Source: Aurelia coerulea
Lineage: Eukaryota; Cnidaria; Scyphozoa; Semaeostomeae; Ulmaridae
Assembly: GCA_039566865.1 (NCBI GenBank)
Contig: CM076952.1
Location: 17,876,501 to 17,940,500 of the forward strand
Direction of reading: 5' to 3'
Length of the DNA: 64,000 nucleotides
A program made the position numbers and the translations under genes. Of this stretch, positions 45,501-47,898 are shown one piece after another (positions within the stretch are counted from its first letter, which is position 1; the number at the start of each line of letters is the position of its first letter). A model generated the notes under the pieces. It made no database searches. It had not been told where the DNA came from and was given only the letters and a program-made list of their open reading frames with translations.

Positions 45501-47898
45501 AATTTCCCTTGCATTTCTGCCTTACAATGGCCCTACAGCAATGACTGGTGGACAACAATAGCAGATTTTGTAATACAATAGCAAAAGTTGCGTTTGATTG
45601 ACACCTCAATTCAAAGCGATTAGCGGCTGCAGACAAAGGAAATCCTCTCAACCAATAATTCAAAACAAACAAAGCCGCAAAAGTTTCCCCAAAACTGGTA
45701 GGGCAAACTCTCGCCTTGTGCAAGCGAAAGATGGTTTTTAAGGGAAGTTATGTGCTTATAGCGAAAGAAGAAGGGTAAATCTAAAGTTCTCTCGCTTAGA
45801 TTATATCTATTTGATTGAGGAGCGGAGCAGAAGGCATTGTAATTCTCGCGTCTTTAGGGCTTAAAATGAAAGGATTACAAAACAGCTCCTAAATCAAATA
45901 AACATAATCTAAGCGACAGAACTTTAGATTTACCCTTCTTCTTTCGCTATAAGCACATAACTTCCCTTAAAAACCATCTTTCGCTTGCACAAGGAGAGAG
46001 TTTGCCCTACCAGTTTTGGGGAAACTTTTGCGGCTTTGTTTGTTTTGAATTACTGGTTGAGAGAATTTCCTTTGTCTGCATCCGCTAATCGCTTTGAATT
46101 GAGGTGTCAATCAAACGCAACTTTTGCTATTGTATTACAAAATCTGCTCTTGTTCTTGTGGACGCTTTAGCACGTGCCATCCTCTTGGGAGGATGAACAC
46201 GTCCTCCCCCTGGTATCGATGACCTATTCAGGGGGATTCCATTCTCCCAAGAGGACAAAATACATGAATTTATTTGAGTGGCTTAAATTTTAGGGAGGAA
46301 AATTTGCTCATTGTTTTCATTCGTTTTTGCAGGTTTTCCGAAGGGGTTTTTGGCAGAAAATTTCCCATATCGACGGGATGGAAAGGCCAATTAAGGCCGG
46401 GTAAATTACTGAACCTAATTGAACATATTAGCAATAAAACAAGACAGTTTTCGATATTATTGCTTTGATATTCATGGACCAATGGCCTTCCAAGCGGGGA
46501 TTCTTTTTTCTGACTCACCCGGTATTTCCCACAAGTCTATAATTCACGAGTTGGTCATGTTGTTTAGCCGTTGGTCATGTGTTGCAAGATATTGTTTCAT
46601 TATCTAAAGAGAATAAGAATTGAACTCTGTTATCAACGCCCTACAAATAGCATTCGACTACGATCACGAAAACACAGCTTTTCTCTAACATAAGGAGATC
46701 TGCGAGTTATCATCTTATATTAAACCTAGGCTCTATCTTAAAATAAATTCGTGCAAGTTAATATCAATGAGGTTTTCAAACCAGAAATCAAGCTTTTCAA
46801 AATCAACGTTTGCAAGTCTCATTACTGTTTTTAGAGCGAAGTGAAATTTGGCTTTATCGCAAAGGAAAGCATTTAAGACCAAATTAATATGTGCAGAAAA
46901 GGTTGAATGCATAATTTAGATTGTTGAAATTAGTAATTCATTTTCCTAGATAGATTATAATACCGGTTATATTAAATTCTTTCAATTTTCTATGCTCTGG
47001 AAGCGCAGGCAAAGCTGGTGTAAAGCTGAAGATTGTTGTGTTCAGCACATGACCGCTAATAAGAATTCGTCTGTAAGAACTCCCTAAGACCATCTCTGAT
47101 TGGCTGGCAAGAATTTCACAGAAATCATGGGTCTCGTAAACTTTTCTCTTTTTCTACAGCCTCGCCTGGGGATGGATAACAATTAATCCTATTTCAACTA
47201 GTGGAACAAAAATCATCCACGTTCTTTGCACAAGATGTTACTCTTCTTCAACGATGCTAAACTTTGCAAGCTGAAGACAACGGCACATTTGTCAGCGCAA
47301 AGTATAAACTGATTTAGCCCAACACAGGCACATAAAATATCAAGGGCTACCTTTCTATCTTATTGCTCAAACATTTTTCTTGGTACGCAAAGAGGCTGCT
47401 GCATAACTTATAAACTTGGAACTGTCTTTCAGATTCTAAAATCTATTTTCCATTATGAGAAGGCTGAATTGCTATCAAAGTTGATTTTTGGCCTGTTTTG
47501 AAGAAAATTGAGATGAAACGTTTTTCTATAAGATTGAATATGACTTGGGAATAATGTGTACAATTATATTGCTCAAAGCGTAGTTTCCATCGTTTCGCGC
47601 TAGGGAGAACAACACAACGATCAGCGATTTTCGCGACTGGGAGAACAAAATAACTATTAACGAGTAATCTGATTTGATCTCTGACACAAATACAGAAATG
47701 GAAAATTTTCAATTCGGTAACGTAATCAAAATTCGATGATTTTCGAAAACCTGCAAATTATTTTGCTCACCCGGTATAATCTAAAAAATAAAAAACTAAC
47801 TTGATATCAAAAAGTTATGAAACAAGTTTGCATCACCTGAAGTATGACAAGCATTCGTAGAAACGTTACCAGCAGCATCTTGTGTAGCACTGTCAGAT
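1717..47898 (-). CDS. Adhesion GPCR with C-type lectin ectodomain (18 spliced exons, incomplete at both ends)
   Basis: Spliced minus-strand gene rebuilt from conserved motifs and GT-AG sites. Exons in transcript order: 47898-47837, 42700-42459, 36864-36666, 35665-35559, 32396-32276, 30801-30700, 27667-27568, 22915-22810, 19445-19402, 17568-17442, 15936-15833, 14139-14037, 12187-12037, 9758-9692, 9172-9106, 7859-7774, 4421-4295, 1758-1717. Every junction keeps the reading phase, about 1.96 kb of coding sequence in all. Domain order is a Ser/Thr-rich linker, a six-cysteine CTLD, the GAIN domain, a GPS with H-L-T, and 7TM. Family knowledge: such receptors autocleave at the GPS, and the new N-terminus of the membrane fragment acts as a tethered agonist for G-protein coupling at the cell surface. 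The ligand is unknown; a glycan or cell-surface ligand is inferred from the CTLD. Signal peptide and cytoplasmic tail are not found. Introns are 0.5 to 5.8 kb and full of transposons. Polycystin-1-like proteins also pair CTLD with GPS, but the GPCR-type TM motifs argue for an adhesion GPCR. Confidence 0.9.
1989..2110. mobile_element. Short foldback MITE
   Basis: Inverted ends: GTCTCAAATTAGATGTCACG at the left and the reverse complement, slightly diverged (AGGTGACATCTAATTTCAAA), at the right. Single ends of the same family lie near 8396-8425 and 14287-14320. No clear target duplication was seen. Confidence 0.6.
2405..2456 (+). mobile_element. Relic of a LINE-type 3-prime tail
   Basis: GACTGATGA..TTAGTTTTGCT followed by CATTGAATTGAATATT resembles sequence at 21487-21540; tails of GAATT repeats are typical of CR1/L2-like 3-prime ends. 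A G13 tract lies just upstream (2366-2378). Confidence 0.3.
2730..3253. mobile_element. Foldback element, GCATAGG family (11-bp TSD), copy 1
   Basis: Begins GCATAGGTTC and ends GAGCCTATGC; most of its length is an inverted repeat. Flanks AGCTTATCATA (2719-2729) and TGCTTATCATG (3254-3264) match at 9 of 11 bases, an aged 11-bp target duplication. Long inverted ends with 9-11-bp duplications suggest a Mutator-like origin. Confidence 0.75.
3538..4059. mobile_element. Foldback element, GCATAGG family, copy 2
   Basis: Same ends as the copy at 2730 and in the same intron. Flanks CCGTTTCAAAA and TTGTTTCAAAC share GTTTCAAA, an aged 11-bp duplication. No coding capacity. Confidence 0.75.
4295..4421 (-). 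CDS. aGPCR exon: TM6 and start of TM7
   Basis: A 127-nt exon, acceptor attttgcttag, donor TTACAG/gttcgt. It encodes VGIKAFIVLLPLLGLTWIFG, then LLAIGSAAKAMQIIFAILNA and LQ. LLPLLGLTWIFG is the family TM6 signature, and FAILNALQ opens TM7. Confidence 0.97.
4640..7736. mobile_element. Composite: CCGGGTG-type element split by nested insertions
   Basis: Left end CCGGGTGAACCCAAACAAAA with interior like the elements at 22993 and 33757; right end TTTCTGGCTCACCCGG at 7736. The interior holds a nested TAGACTGATGG element (5980-7692) and about 1 kb (4900-5900) with no recognised content, locally G+C-richer than the surroundings. That left and right belong to one insertion is inferred from matching subterminal GTGCT/AGCAC sequence. 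Confidence 0.5.
5980..7692. mobile_element. Foldback element with TAGACTGATGGACGCT ends
   Basis: Left arm TAGACTGATGGACGCT..AACTACGACTCATG; right arm is its reverse complement ending at 7692. The right part (from TAGACTCACGAG at about 6947) is shared with 18629-19192, including a CAA-rich tract and the phrase GGGACTTATGGACTTTCACA. Open frames inside are not conserved proteins. Confidence 0.55.
7774..7859 (-). CDS. aGPCR exon: end of TM5 and intracellular loop 3
   Basis: An 86-nt exon, acceptor tttatattacag, donor ATCAG/gtgagt. It encodes INLVVLVIAIKATLSIKV then NRSKSEKDKI plus AG, a hydrophobic helix end followed by a basic loop 3. Phase 0 in and phase 2 out both fit. It lies just beyond the right end of the composite element ending at 7736. 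Confidence 0.85.
7860..9105. other. Intron sequence, nothing clear
   Basis: Only a single MITE end (8396-8425, family of 1989-2110). No exon was found on either strand besides those listed. Confidence 0.4.
9106..9172 (-). CDS. aGPCR exon: ECL2 and TM5
   Basis: A 67-nt exon, acceptor gttattttcag, donor ATATCT/gtaagc. It encodes CWLRRDNGAIWAFAAPMIV and IIS. CWLxxxNGxIWAFxxP is one of the most diagnostic adhesion-GPCR motifs; the Cys forms the ECL disulfide with TM3. Confidence 0.96.
9692..9758 (-). CDS. aGPCR exon: TM4
   Basis: A 67-nt exon, acceptor ctatcattttag, donor AAAGC/gtaagt. It encodes VPALLVAVLFAILN then RSYGYDK. GWG/VPALLVA is the family TM4 motif. A CCGGGTG-type MITE starts 78 bp upstream (9836). 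Confidence 0.93.
9836..10496. mobile_element. CCGGGTG-type MITE with TA duplication
   Basis: Ends CCGGGTGACCTAAAGAAAA and CTGGGTCGCCCGG are inverted over about 28 bp; flanked by TA on both sides. Contains a short GAAAT-repeat tract (10360-10400). The open frame on the minus strand inside is not a known protein. TA duplications suggest a Tc1/mariner-like source. Confidence 0.75.
10605..10862. mobile_element. Left part of a CCGGGTG-type element
   Basis: From CCGGCCGGGCGAATTC onward it resembles the left part of the element at 45283 (shared CTTGGATATC.AGGCAATAAT-like and GGGATTTTCTC.AGAAA stretches). The right end is not found. Confidence 0.5.
10873..11128 (-). mobile_element. Retroposed LINE 3-prime fragment with TSD
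   Basis: T-rich left edge (a poly-A tail on the minus strand) and a 3-prime-UTR stretch (GGAAAAGACACATGGTCA) shared with 24960-25010 and 32795-32830. It is bounded by exact TAGCACGTG duplications at 10864-10872 and 11129-11137. Confidence 0.6.
11467..11890. mobile_element. MITE carrying an expanded A+T minisatellite
   Basis: Its left part (CCTTTTCAGC..TCTACTAAAGAG..GGATCGAGCG) and right part (CAATTGAGTGGCGTTAGA..TGTGCAC) match the compact 174-bp MITE at 29103-29276. In between, 11500-11830 consists of degenerate repeats of about 12 bp such as TTTTTATAAAT and TTTTTGTACAT. The last segment runs close to the TM3 exon donor. Confidence 0.6.
11500..11830. repeat. A+T-rich minisatellite
   Basis: Degenerate tandem units around 12 bp (ATTTTTATAAA / ATTTTTGTACA), lying inside the MITE-like element. 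Confidence 0.8.
12037..12187 (-). CDS. aGPCR exon: TM3 and start of TM4
   Basis: A 151-nt exon, acceptor aaatttcag-type, donor TGGG/gtatgt. It encodes KACKATAVLLHYLYLAVGSW, then MLAEGIYI, and ends GYFALGWG. Signatures are the extracellular Cys that pairs with the ECL2 Cys, LLHYxxLAxxSWMLxEG, and LGWG-VP across the splice. Confidence 0.95.
12360..12570. mobile_element. Relic related to the element at 41801
   Basis: CTCTCAAAGCACCAATA..AACAAA..GTATCTATGTAC and GCTAACTATCGAAGAACG correspond to internal sequence near the right end of 41801-42407. Both ends are lost. Confidence 0.5.
12762..13259. mobile_element. Foldback element, GCATAGG family, subfamily 2
   Basis: Ends ACATAGGGCTC and GAGCCCTATGC with long inverted arms; flanks TGAACGATCGA (12751-12761) and TGAACGATCGT (13260-13270), an 11-bp duplication with one mismatch. 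Similar to 35009-35490. Confidence 0.78.
13440..13901 (-). mobile_element. LINE 3-prime fragment (C-terminal end of reverse transcriptase ORF)
   Basis: A minus-strand frame of 102 codons reads GEIFHPMDQNRVTRRSKF, then CLSYLGPKIWNSLSSDLK, a pattern typical of the extreme C-terminus of CR1/Jockey-group RT proteins. The rest of the element is missing. Confidence 0.65.
14037..14139 (-). CDS. aGPCR exon: TM2
   Basis: A 103-nt exon, acceptor tttgttacag, donor AATAAG/gtaagc. It encodes LLKKPNSVIHLNLSIAILLA then QTTFIFGITATGNK, matching the (N)xxHxNLxxALLLA TM2 signature of the family. It ends in phase 0. Confidence 0.95.
14365..14542 (+). mobile_element. tRNA-derived SINE, copy 1
   Basis: The head contains an A-box-like TGGTACAGTGGTGTAA and a B box GGTTCGATACC about 45 bp apart, with complementary ends (GTGTTGTGG / CCCCACCAC). 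The body GGGTCGCGGACTCGATTAG..TTCTGCGATCCCAG and tail are shared with 43403-43576. Confidence 0.7.
14694..15825 (-). mobile_element. 5-prime-truncated LINE (reverse transcriptase)
   Basis: The minus-strand frame carries RT motifs: VVFIDLKKAFDTVDHAIL, NCGVPQGSCLGPLLFLIYIN, and the catalytic TMYADDTSISYSS, then thumb and C-terminal sequence to VTVWNTLNTEIKS. The 3-prime end has a TGAAAA-type repeat tail at 14694-14730. It probably belongs to the CR1/Jockey group. The 5-prime junction lies within about 20 bp of the TM1 splice donor. No clear target duplication was seen. Confidence 0.85.
15833..15936 (-). CDS. aGPCR exon: transmembrane helix 1
   Basis: A 104-nt exon, acceptor caatctctctttcag, donor ATCAAG/gtatat. 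It encodes LSPGEIFALNVVTYICFGLS and YVGLLITIIFIVAS, the classical adhesion-GPCR TM1 (VVTYIxxGLS.VGLL). The frame happens to stay open through the donor into a LINE reverse transcriptase, giving one long open frame of 440 codons that is not a real protein. The AG at the end plus A of the next exon gives Arg. Confidence 0.95.
16385..17427. mobile_element. hAT-like non-autonomous transposon
   Basis: Ends CAGGGGTGGAAAAAGTAT and AAATATTTTCCACCCCTG are inverted; an exact 8-bp duplication TTGACTTG lies at 16377-16384 and 17428-17435. CAGGGG ends with 8-bp duplications are typical of hAT. It lies six bases inside the intron after the GPS exon. No transposase frame was seen. Confidence 0.9.
17442..17568 (-). 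CDS. aGPCR exon: second half of GPS with H-L-T cleavage site
   Basis: A 127-nt exon, acceptor gttaaaggacaag after a poly-T tract, donor AAAAG/gtatgt. It encodes SWSRDGCYKVYSDVNITRC followed by HCYHLTTFASLLQV. The canonical W...GC...CxC..HLT.FA pattern is complete, so autoproteolysis between L and T and a tethered agonist starting TTFASLL are predicted. An hAT-like element is inserted six bases into the following intron (its target duplication is 17428-17435). Confidence 0.95.
17662..17700. mobile_element. Solitary CCGGGTG-type end
   Basis: CCGGGTGTCTCATAAAAAGA preceded by T/A-rich sequence; no partner end found nearby. Confidence 0.4.
17756..18277. mobile_element. Foldback element, GCATAGG family, copy with exact 11-bp TSD
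   Basis: Starts GCATCGGTTCC and ends GAAACCTATGC. Exact duplications TCTTTAAAGTA lie at 17745-17755 and 18278-18288. The arms are inverted over most of the element. Confidence 0.85.
18629..19192. mobile_element. Copy of the TAGACT..AGTCTA element
   Basis: Runs from TAGACTCACGAGATGG to GCATCCATCAGTCTA and is similar throughout to 6947-7692. Contains a CAACAA/CAG repeat tract (18656-18717). Confidence 0.6.
19402..19445 (-). CDS. aGPCR exon: first half of the GPS (C-A-F-W)
   Basis: A 44-nt exon, acceptor tatctttgcag, donor ATATC/gtgagt. It encodes TKTQATSTCAFWNI plus two bases of a Ser codon. C-A-F-W is the first cysteine/tryptophan signature of the GPS. The exon is too short to stand alone, but phase and motif order fix it. 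Confidence 0.88.
19640..20480. repeat. Repeat shared with 61440-61700, split by a transposon
   Basis: Outside the nested 530-bp transposon, the flanks (AAAAGTAGACTTGG.., GGCCTTCTGAGCCTTCTA.., then CTCCAAAAGATGGAAGG..) line up with one continuous stretch at 61440-61700. No protein is recognised in it. Confidence 0.5.
19747..20276. mobile_element. Transposon with 9-bp TSD (TAGACTTATGA family), copy 1
   Basis: Left end GAGACTTGTGAATTTTCGTC, right end GACGAAAAGTCATAAGTCTA; inverted ends of about 70 bp including CCCTGCGTT..TTTGATTTGCTGATA. Exact 9-bp duplications AGCCTTCTA at 19738-19746 and 20277-20285. Long ends with 9-bp duplications are Mutator-like. Confidence 0.8.
20577..21480. other. Intron sequence without recognised content
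   Basis: A-rich sequence. The stretch 21180-21450 has an open plus-strand frame of 68 codons that I cannot assign. A LINE-tail relic follows at 21487-21540. Confidence 0.35.
21590..21985. mobile_element. Half copy of the foldback element found at 45541-46163
   Basis: Shares CTTTGAAT..GAGGTGTCAATCAAA, GCTTGCACAAGG and AGAGTTTGCCCTAC with both arms of the element near 46 kb; only one arm and the middle are present. Confidence 0.6.
22810..22915 (-). CDS. aGPCR exon: GAIN beta strands before the GPS
   Basis: A 106-nt exon, acceptor ccttttttag, donor AAGAAG/gttagt. It encodes LNSHVISYAVLYDQLNFSNP then VVLTFQNRKK. The N-P-V-V-L-T-F motif is the typical strand preceding the GPS in adhesion GPCRs. 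It starts with one base and ends in phase 0, consistent with both neighbours. Confidence 0.9.
22993..23603. mobile_element. CCGGGTG-type MITE, right end degraded
   Basis: Starts TA-CCGGGTGAGCCAGAAAAAAG, followed by TTCCCACTTT. The right arm AAGTGGGAACTTTTTTCTGG then diverges after CTCAC. Closely similar to 33757-34925 without the nested insertion. Confidence 0.7.
24035..24885. other. Intron sequence, weak CCCCCTGGGCAAT-like repetition
   Basis: 24300-24420 holds several spaced copies of ACCCCCTGGGCAAT-like and CCCTTGGGCAGTTAA-like phrases. Otherwise nothing recognised. Confidence 0.35.
24886..25891 (-). mobile_element. LINE 3-prime end with poly-A tail
   Basis: T-run 24890-24912 (poly-A on the minus strand), a 3-prime UTR with GGTCACCGGGTCCTCACT-like sequence, and a frame ending at 25379 that reads FSPLNEHRFRHNFECLSPIC, then a Cys/His motif ICGTGKEDNEHYLLHCPQF, ending IIIEATISFIKTSGRFN. 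This is the C-terminal end of a non-LTR retrotransposon ORF2. Upstream of about 25700 the frame is not clearly LINE. Confidence 0.75.
25892..27567. other. Intron sequence with one perfect hairpin
   Basis: No exon or repeat recognised apart from the hairpin at 26902-26949 and a G-tract near 27246-27257. Confidence 0.35.
26902..26949. repeat. Perfect 21-bp inverted repeat
   Basis: Arms ATAGCCTGATAACCAGCCCA+T and the exact reverse complement around a TATTCT loop. No flanking duplication or other feature noticed. Confidence 0.85.
27568..27667 (-). CDS. aGPCR exon: GAIN domain
   Basis: A 100-nt exon, acceptor tttatttgtag, donor GATTC/gtacgt. It encodes ENMTSAYAATVGIAYGTLSE and 12 more residues up to NKTTFND, with three sequons (NMT, NKT and NDS across the junction). 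TC plus G of the next exon gives Ser. A 9-bp-TSD transposon (27728-28274) ends only about 60 bp upstream of the acceptor. Confidence 0.8.
27728..28274. mobile_element. Transposon with 9-bp TSD (TAGACTTATGA family), copy 2
   Basis: Ends TAGACTTATGACGATGAGTC and GACTCATTGTCATAAGTCTA. Exact 9-bp duplications GTTTGAAAG at 27719-27727 and 28275-28283. Lies just upstream of a GAIN exon. Overlapping open frames are not proteins I recognise. Confidence 0.85.
28393..28759. mobile_element. Foldback repeat with GTTCACACTG-type ends
   Basis: Left GTTAACACTGTTCCGCTTTT, right AAAACGGAACAGTGTGAAC, with several internal TGTGAACGC.CAAAAACGG phrases. Related in style to 37039-37230. Confidence 0.6.
29103..29276. 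mobile_element. Compact MITE with TA duplication
   Basis: Ends GACCTTTTAGCTATTCT and its exact reverse complement, flanked by TA (29101-29102, 29277-29278). The interior matches both ends of the minisatellite-bearing element at 11467-11890. Confidence 0.8.
29336..30119. mobile_element. CCGGGTG-type MITE with TA duplication
   Basis: Ends CCGGGTGTCCCAAAAAAACG and CGTTTTTTTAGACACCCGG, inverted for about 60 bp (including AAAAAATTCTGATGCAAGC). TA on both sides. No transposase. Confidence 0.85.
30363..30560 (+). mobile_element. SINE-like repeat with tRNA-like A box and 5S-rRNA-like internal promoter
   Basis: GAGTGGCCGAGCGGCTGA resembles the D-arm/A box of tRNA-Leu or -Ser. About 30 bp later GAAGTTAAGCTCGGTCG and GAGGTCAAACTCTGGATGGG match the box A and box C regions of 5S rRNA genes. 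A G+C-rich body and an A-rich tail (to about 30565) follow. No target duplication seen. Confidence 0.55.
30700..30801 (-). CDS. aGPCR exon: GAIN domain core
   Basis: A 102-nt exon, acceptor ttattgcag, donor AAAG/gtgagt. It encodes IRLSKYAVQNFKGDSFSSPG followed by STASVQLPTSIFK. The V-x-L-P-x-S-I-F strand is a GAIN hallmark. It enters with TG and leaves in phase 1, both matching the neighbours. Confidence 0.85.
30802..31768. other. Intron sequence, no recognised content
   Basis: Short plus-strand frames at 31078-31465 have no recognisable motif. Contains the phrase TTAGTGCATTGGCCAAACGT and a partial match to it around 31230. Confidence 0.3.
31770..31820 (+). repeat. Interstitial telomeric repeat (TTAGGG)n
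   Basis: About eight TTAGGG units, one of them TTAGCG, then TTAACGG. The metazoan-type telomere motif lies inside an intron. Confidence 0.95.
32276..32396 (-). CDS. aGPCR exon: GAIN subdomain A helices
   Basis: A 121-nt exon, acceptor ttgaatag, donor CTGA/gtaagt. It encodes 40 codons such as ELENVGLNAAKDLLNSN and TVEIAGL, a helical pattern of GAIN subdomain A, with sequons NRT and NET. The final A plus TG of the next exon gives Met. The surrounding plus-strand sequence carries no recognisable coding content. Confidence 0.75.
32455..32650 (+). mobile_element. LINE 3-prime tail relic with (GAATT)n
   Basis: Ends ATTGAATTGAATTGAATTG, like the tails at 2437 and 21520. No coding part recognised. 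Confidence 0.3.
32690..32990 (-). mobile_element. LINE 3-prime-UTR relic
   Basis: GGAAAAGACATGCAGTCACC and TTCCCACTGCAGATGGGACT are related to the 3-prime UTRs at 10940 and 24960. The open minus-strand frame here is not a gene. Confidence 0.4.
33522..33562 (+). ncRNA. Hammerhead-ribozyme-like motif (degenerate)
   Basis: CACACT-CTGATGA-AGACACAAGTCA-GAAA-GGCCTC-AGTGTG: the two conserved core boxes CTGATGA and GAAA, a GAC/GTC stem II, and a perfect 6-bp stem I (CACACT/AGTGTG). An A.A mismatch closes stem II and stem III is minimal. Minimal type I hammerheads are known in Penelope-like retroelements; here it could be a relic or chance. Confidence 0.35.
33757..34925. mobile_element. CCGGGTG-type MITE interrupted by a second transposon
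   Basis: Ends CCGGGTGAACCAGAAAAAAT and CTTTTTTCTGGCTCACCCGG, TA on both sides. Same family as 22993. Split at 33811 by the element 33812-34353. Confidence 0.85.
33812..34353. mobile_element. Nested transposon of the TAGACTTATGA family, copy 3
   Basis: Nearly identical in layout to 27728-28274. Flanks are CACAAATAC and TTCATGGAT, so no 9-bp duplication is visible, unlike the other two copies. Confidence 0.85.
35009..35490. mobile_element. Foldback element, GCATAGG family, subfamily 2, worn ends
   Basis: GCTCAAATCTTTAAAAAGG at the left; ACACCACCTTTGTAAAGATT at the right. The interior, with GACGTCATCAAATTTCTAAA, matches 12762-13259. Confidence 0.65.
35559..35665 (-). CDS. aGPCR exon: linker / start of GAIN subdomain A
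   Basis: A 107-nt exon, acceptor ttttttgtag, donor CTGAAG/gtaata. It encodes YVNMTSNGIFSNINNTIALF and continues for 15 residues, with N-glycosylation sequons NMT and NNT. It is helical in character, as expected for a stalk or GAIN subdomain A. It enters with GT after the CTLD exon's G, and leaves in phase 0 to match the next exon. Confidence 0.75.
35707..35810. mobile_element. Small MITE next to an exon, 10-bp TSD
   Basis: Ends GCCCTAGATCAGAGTATT and AATACTCTGATCAAGGGTA; duplications ATTGCAGGAT at 35697-35706 and 35811-35820. About 40 bp upstream of the exon at 35665. Confidence 0.65.
35881..36286. mobile_element. Repeat with TAAAAGCTCTATTA ends and AATAAGCCCCCTCTC runs
   Basis: Left AAAAGCTCTATTAAGCCCC, right CCCCTAATAGAGCTTTTACGG; inside are AATAAGCCCCCTCTC-like runs and a C-tract. 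Related ends start at 191 and at 44570. Confidence 0.55.
36504..36592 (+). repeat. Compound microsatellite (GATGTC)n then (GTT)n
   Basis: About six GATGTC-type hexamers directly followed by a GTT tract. It produces long Leu, Cys or Gln/His open frames on both strands that are artefacts. Lies about 75 bp downstream of the CTLD exon donor. Confidence 0.95.
36666..36864 (-). CDS. aGPCR exon: C-terminal half of C-type lectin domain
   Basis: A 199-nt exon, acceptor tttaacag, donor AAAG/gtaagg. Visible CTLD landmarks are FTWVDG, SKWHTGEPN (an EPN sugar-binding tripeptide), KCAVLW, SFDDVPC and LAICSC. The Glu usual before the KC cysteine is Lys here, and the WND motif is replaced by FDD, so calcium and sugar binding may be altered. 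The last base G plus GT of the next exon gives Gly. A compound microsatellite lies just downstream in the intron, and an hAT-like end (36886) lies 21 bp upstream of the acceptor. Confidence 0.9.
36886..37000. mobile_element. Solitary hAT-like end
   Basis: CAGGGGTGGAAAAATTTTCG resembles the left end of the hAT-like element at 16385. No right end found. Confidence 0.45.
37039..37230. mobile_element. Foldback MITE with GCGTTCACACG ends
   Basis: Arms GGCGTTCACACGCGATGCCG / CGGCATCGTGTGAACGCAG with inner GCACATTTT..AACGG inverted. No clear target duplication. Confidence 0.65.
37330..37765 (+). mobile_element. LINE 3-prime fragment, plus strand
   Basis: The frame 37351-37599 reads YCLRHGNDAQLPKVRT, SITYLGNKLWQHLPQELKQ, then CNCTLCKVYIPQVGF. 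It belongs to the same family as 54367-55056 (shared LRHG..A.LPKVRT and C.LCK.Y). Tail GATAATAATAAAC at about 37742. Confidence 0.75.
38278..38799. mobile_element. Foldback element, GCATAGG family
   Basis: Begins GCATAGGTTCC and ends GAAACATATGC. Flanks AAACAAGGGTA and TAACAAGGAGA are an aged 11-bp duplication (8 of 11). Long inverted arms. Confidence 0.75.
38811..39582. other. Intron sequence; part resembles a CCGGGTG-type element interior
   Basis: 39104-39300 contains CCCCGGATATCAAGACGATA and GATTGAAATCGGCCACTCCG, related to 45330-45430, so it is an endless relic of that element. The rest is not recognised. Confidence 0.4.
39583..40270 (-). mobile_element. LINE 3-prime fragment with (TTA)n tail
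   Basis: The minus-strand frame 40190-39729 reads MSQFNYCPLIWMFCGK, HKRALRILFNDF, YNLRSKNLLMLPQTKT, SLSFRGSILWNSLPNDTK, ending CRCKICK. These are RT thumb/C-terminal motifs of the same general group as 54367-55056. Tail (TTA)n at 39583-39606. Confidence 0.8.
40370..41345 (-). mobile_element. Penelope-like element fragment (GIY-YIG endonuclease), interrupted
   Basis: Minus strand: FPSKPLIAFRRAKNLKDTLV, then a Cys cluster GCYRCGKDRCQVCKFM, HVTGKEYRINSRFDCDS and VVYLE, then (after a frameshift) QYVGSTFT and RFNNYKSCSSRFDKGEI. After a LINE insertion it resumes at about 40530 with FRHFASVGHHGFLEDVTFQI and ends TNVRQGF-stop-QFKWDTFA. This is the linker/GIY-YIG part of a Penelope-like retroelement, disabled by a frameshift, a stop and the insertion. 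The RT domain is absent. Confidence 0.8.
40525..40936 (+). mobile_element. LINE 3-prime end inserted in the Penelope-like fragment
   Basis: Plus strand LRNHWNNLPAETKQATCIKV then FKQSTK-stop (40608) is a LINE C-terminus. The 3-prime UTR ends AGCCACTAGGCTGAAGGGT..CCTTAATAATAAATTG at about 40930, where the Penelope-like frame resumes. Confidence 0.65.
41564..41800. mobile_element. Relics: TAGCACATGTTATC motif and worn GCATAGG element
   Basis: AGCACATGTTATCCTGTTGG and GGAGGATGAA recur at 11130 and 46168. 41640-41790 shows worn pieces of the GCATAGG family (GATTTGGAACCTATGC). Confidence 0.4.
41801..42407. mobile_element. CCGGGTG-type MITE, progenitor-like copy of the 104-bp satellite
   Basis: Ends CCGGGTGTCTCAAAAAAGAG and TTTTTTTAGGACACCCGG, TA flanks. 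Subterminal sequence ATGTTCAAGTTAACTATCGA, GGAACATTTT, GATTGAAGCTAAA and CAACCAAATC is the same as one unit of the array at 48318-50630. Confidence 0.85.
42459..42700 (-). CDS. aGPCR exon: N-terminal half of C-type lectin domain
   Basis: A 242-nt exon following a poly-T tract and CAG, donor ACG/gtaaga. It encodes 80 codons with the long-form CTLD pattern: AC...YPWRF...GICF (the extra N-terminal disulfide), AxxYC (YDNARQYCRALG), the LP motif, and the W-L-G strand (ILWLGARR). It ends in phase 0 and joins the second CTLD exon. A CCGGGTG-type MITE (41801-42407) ends only about 50 bp into the downstream intron. Confidence 0.9.
43403..43576 (+). mobile_element. tRNA-derived SINE, copy 2
   Basis: Similar throughout to 14365-14542 but with a worn B box; keeps CAGTCAGGCGGACAG, GGGTCGCGGACTCGATTAG and CTTCTGCGATCCCAG. 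No target duplication recognised. Confidence 0.7.
43577..44569. other. Intron sequence, no recognised content
   Basis: Two loosely similar stretches (43700-43810 and 43880-43990) suggest an old local duplication around TATCGAAAAAT..TTC. Otherwise nothing recognised. Confidence 0.3.
44570..44800. mobile_element. Copy of the CCGTAAAAGCTC repeat
   Basis: ACCGTAAAAGCTCGATTAAA followed by TCCCTATTAAGTCCCC and a C-tract, related to 35881-36286. The right end is not clear. Confidence 0.45.
45283..46522. mobile_element. CCGGGTG-type element with nested foldback
   Basis: Ends CCGGGTGAGTCAGAAAAAAG and CTTTTTTCTGACTCACCCGG with TA flanks; subterminal AATCCCCG..GAAAGGCCAT-type sequence inverted. Split by the foldback at 45541-46163. 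Confidence 0.8.
45541..46163. mobile_element. Large foldback element
   Basis: Two inverted arms of about 225 bp, including AGCAGATTTTGTAATACAAT / ATTGTATTACAAAATCTGCT and the GCGAGAGTTTGCCCTAC-type phrase, with a palindromic centre near 45850 (GTAAATCTAAAGTTCT / AGAACTTTAGATTTAC). Mirror open frames on the two strands (MHKARVCPTSFGETFAALFV type) are by-products of the palindrome. Confidence 0.75.
46600..47836. other. Intron sequence; right end of a CCGGGTG-type element at 47774
   Basis: TTTTGCTCACCCGG-TA ends at 47774 without a found left partner. The remainder has no recognised exon or repeat. Confidence 0.35.
47837..47898 (-). CDS. aGPCR exon: Ser/Thr-rich linker before the lectin domain
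   Basis: A 62-nt exon with a strong pyrimidine tract and CAG acceptor, and a CAG/gtgatg donor. It reads SDSATQDAAGNVSTNACHTS with one base spare at each end. The last base G joins TT of the next exon to give V, so the phase fits. It contains one N-glycosylation sequon (NVS) and one Cys. It is short, so chance cannot be excluded, but acceptor, donor and phase all agree. Confidence 0.6.

Noticed and set aside
45475..46170. Two similar 60-80-codon frames beginning MHK.RVCPTSFGETFAALFV
   Set aside because: They are the two mirror arms of a foldback element, so the similarity is due to the inverted repeat.
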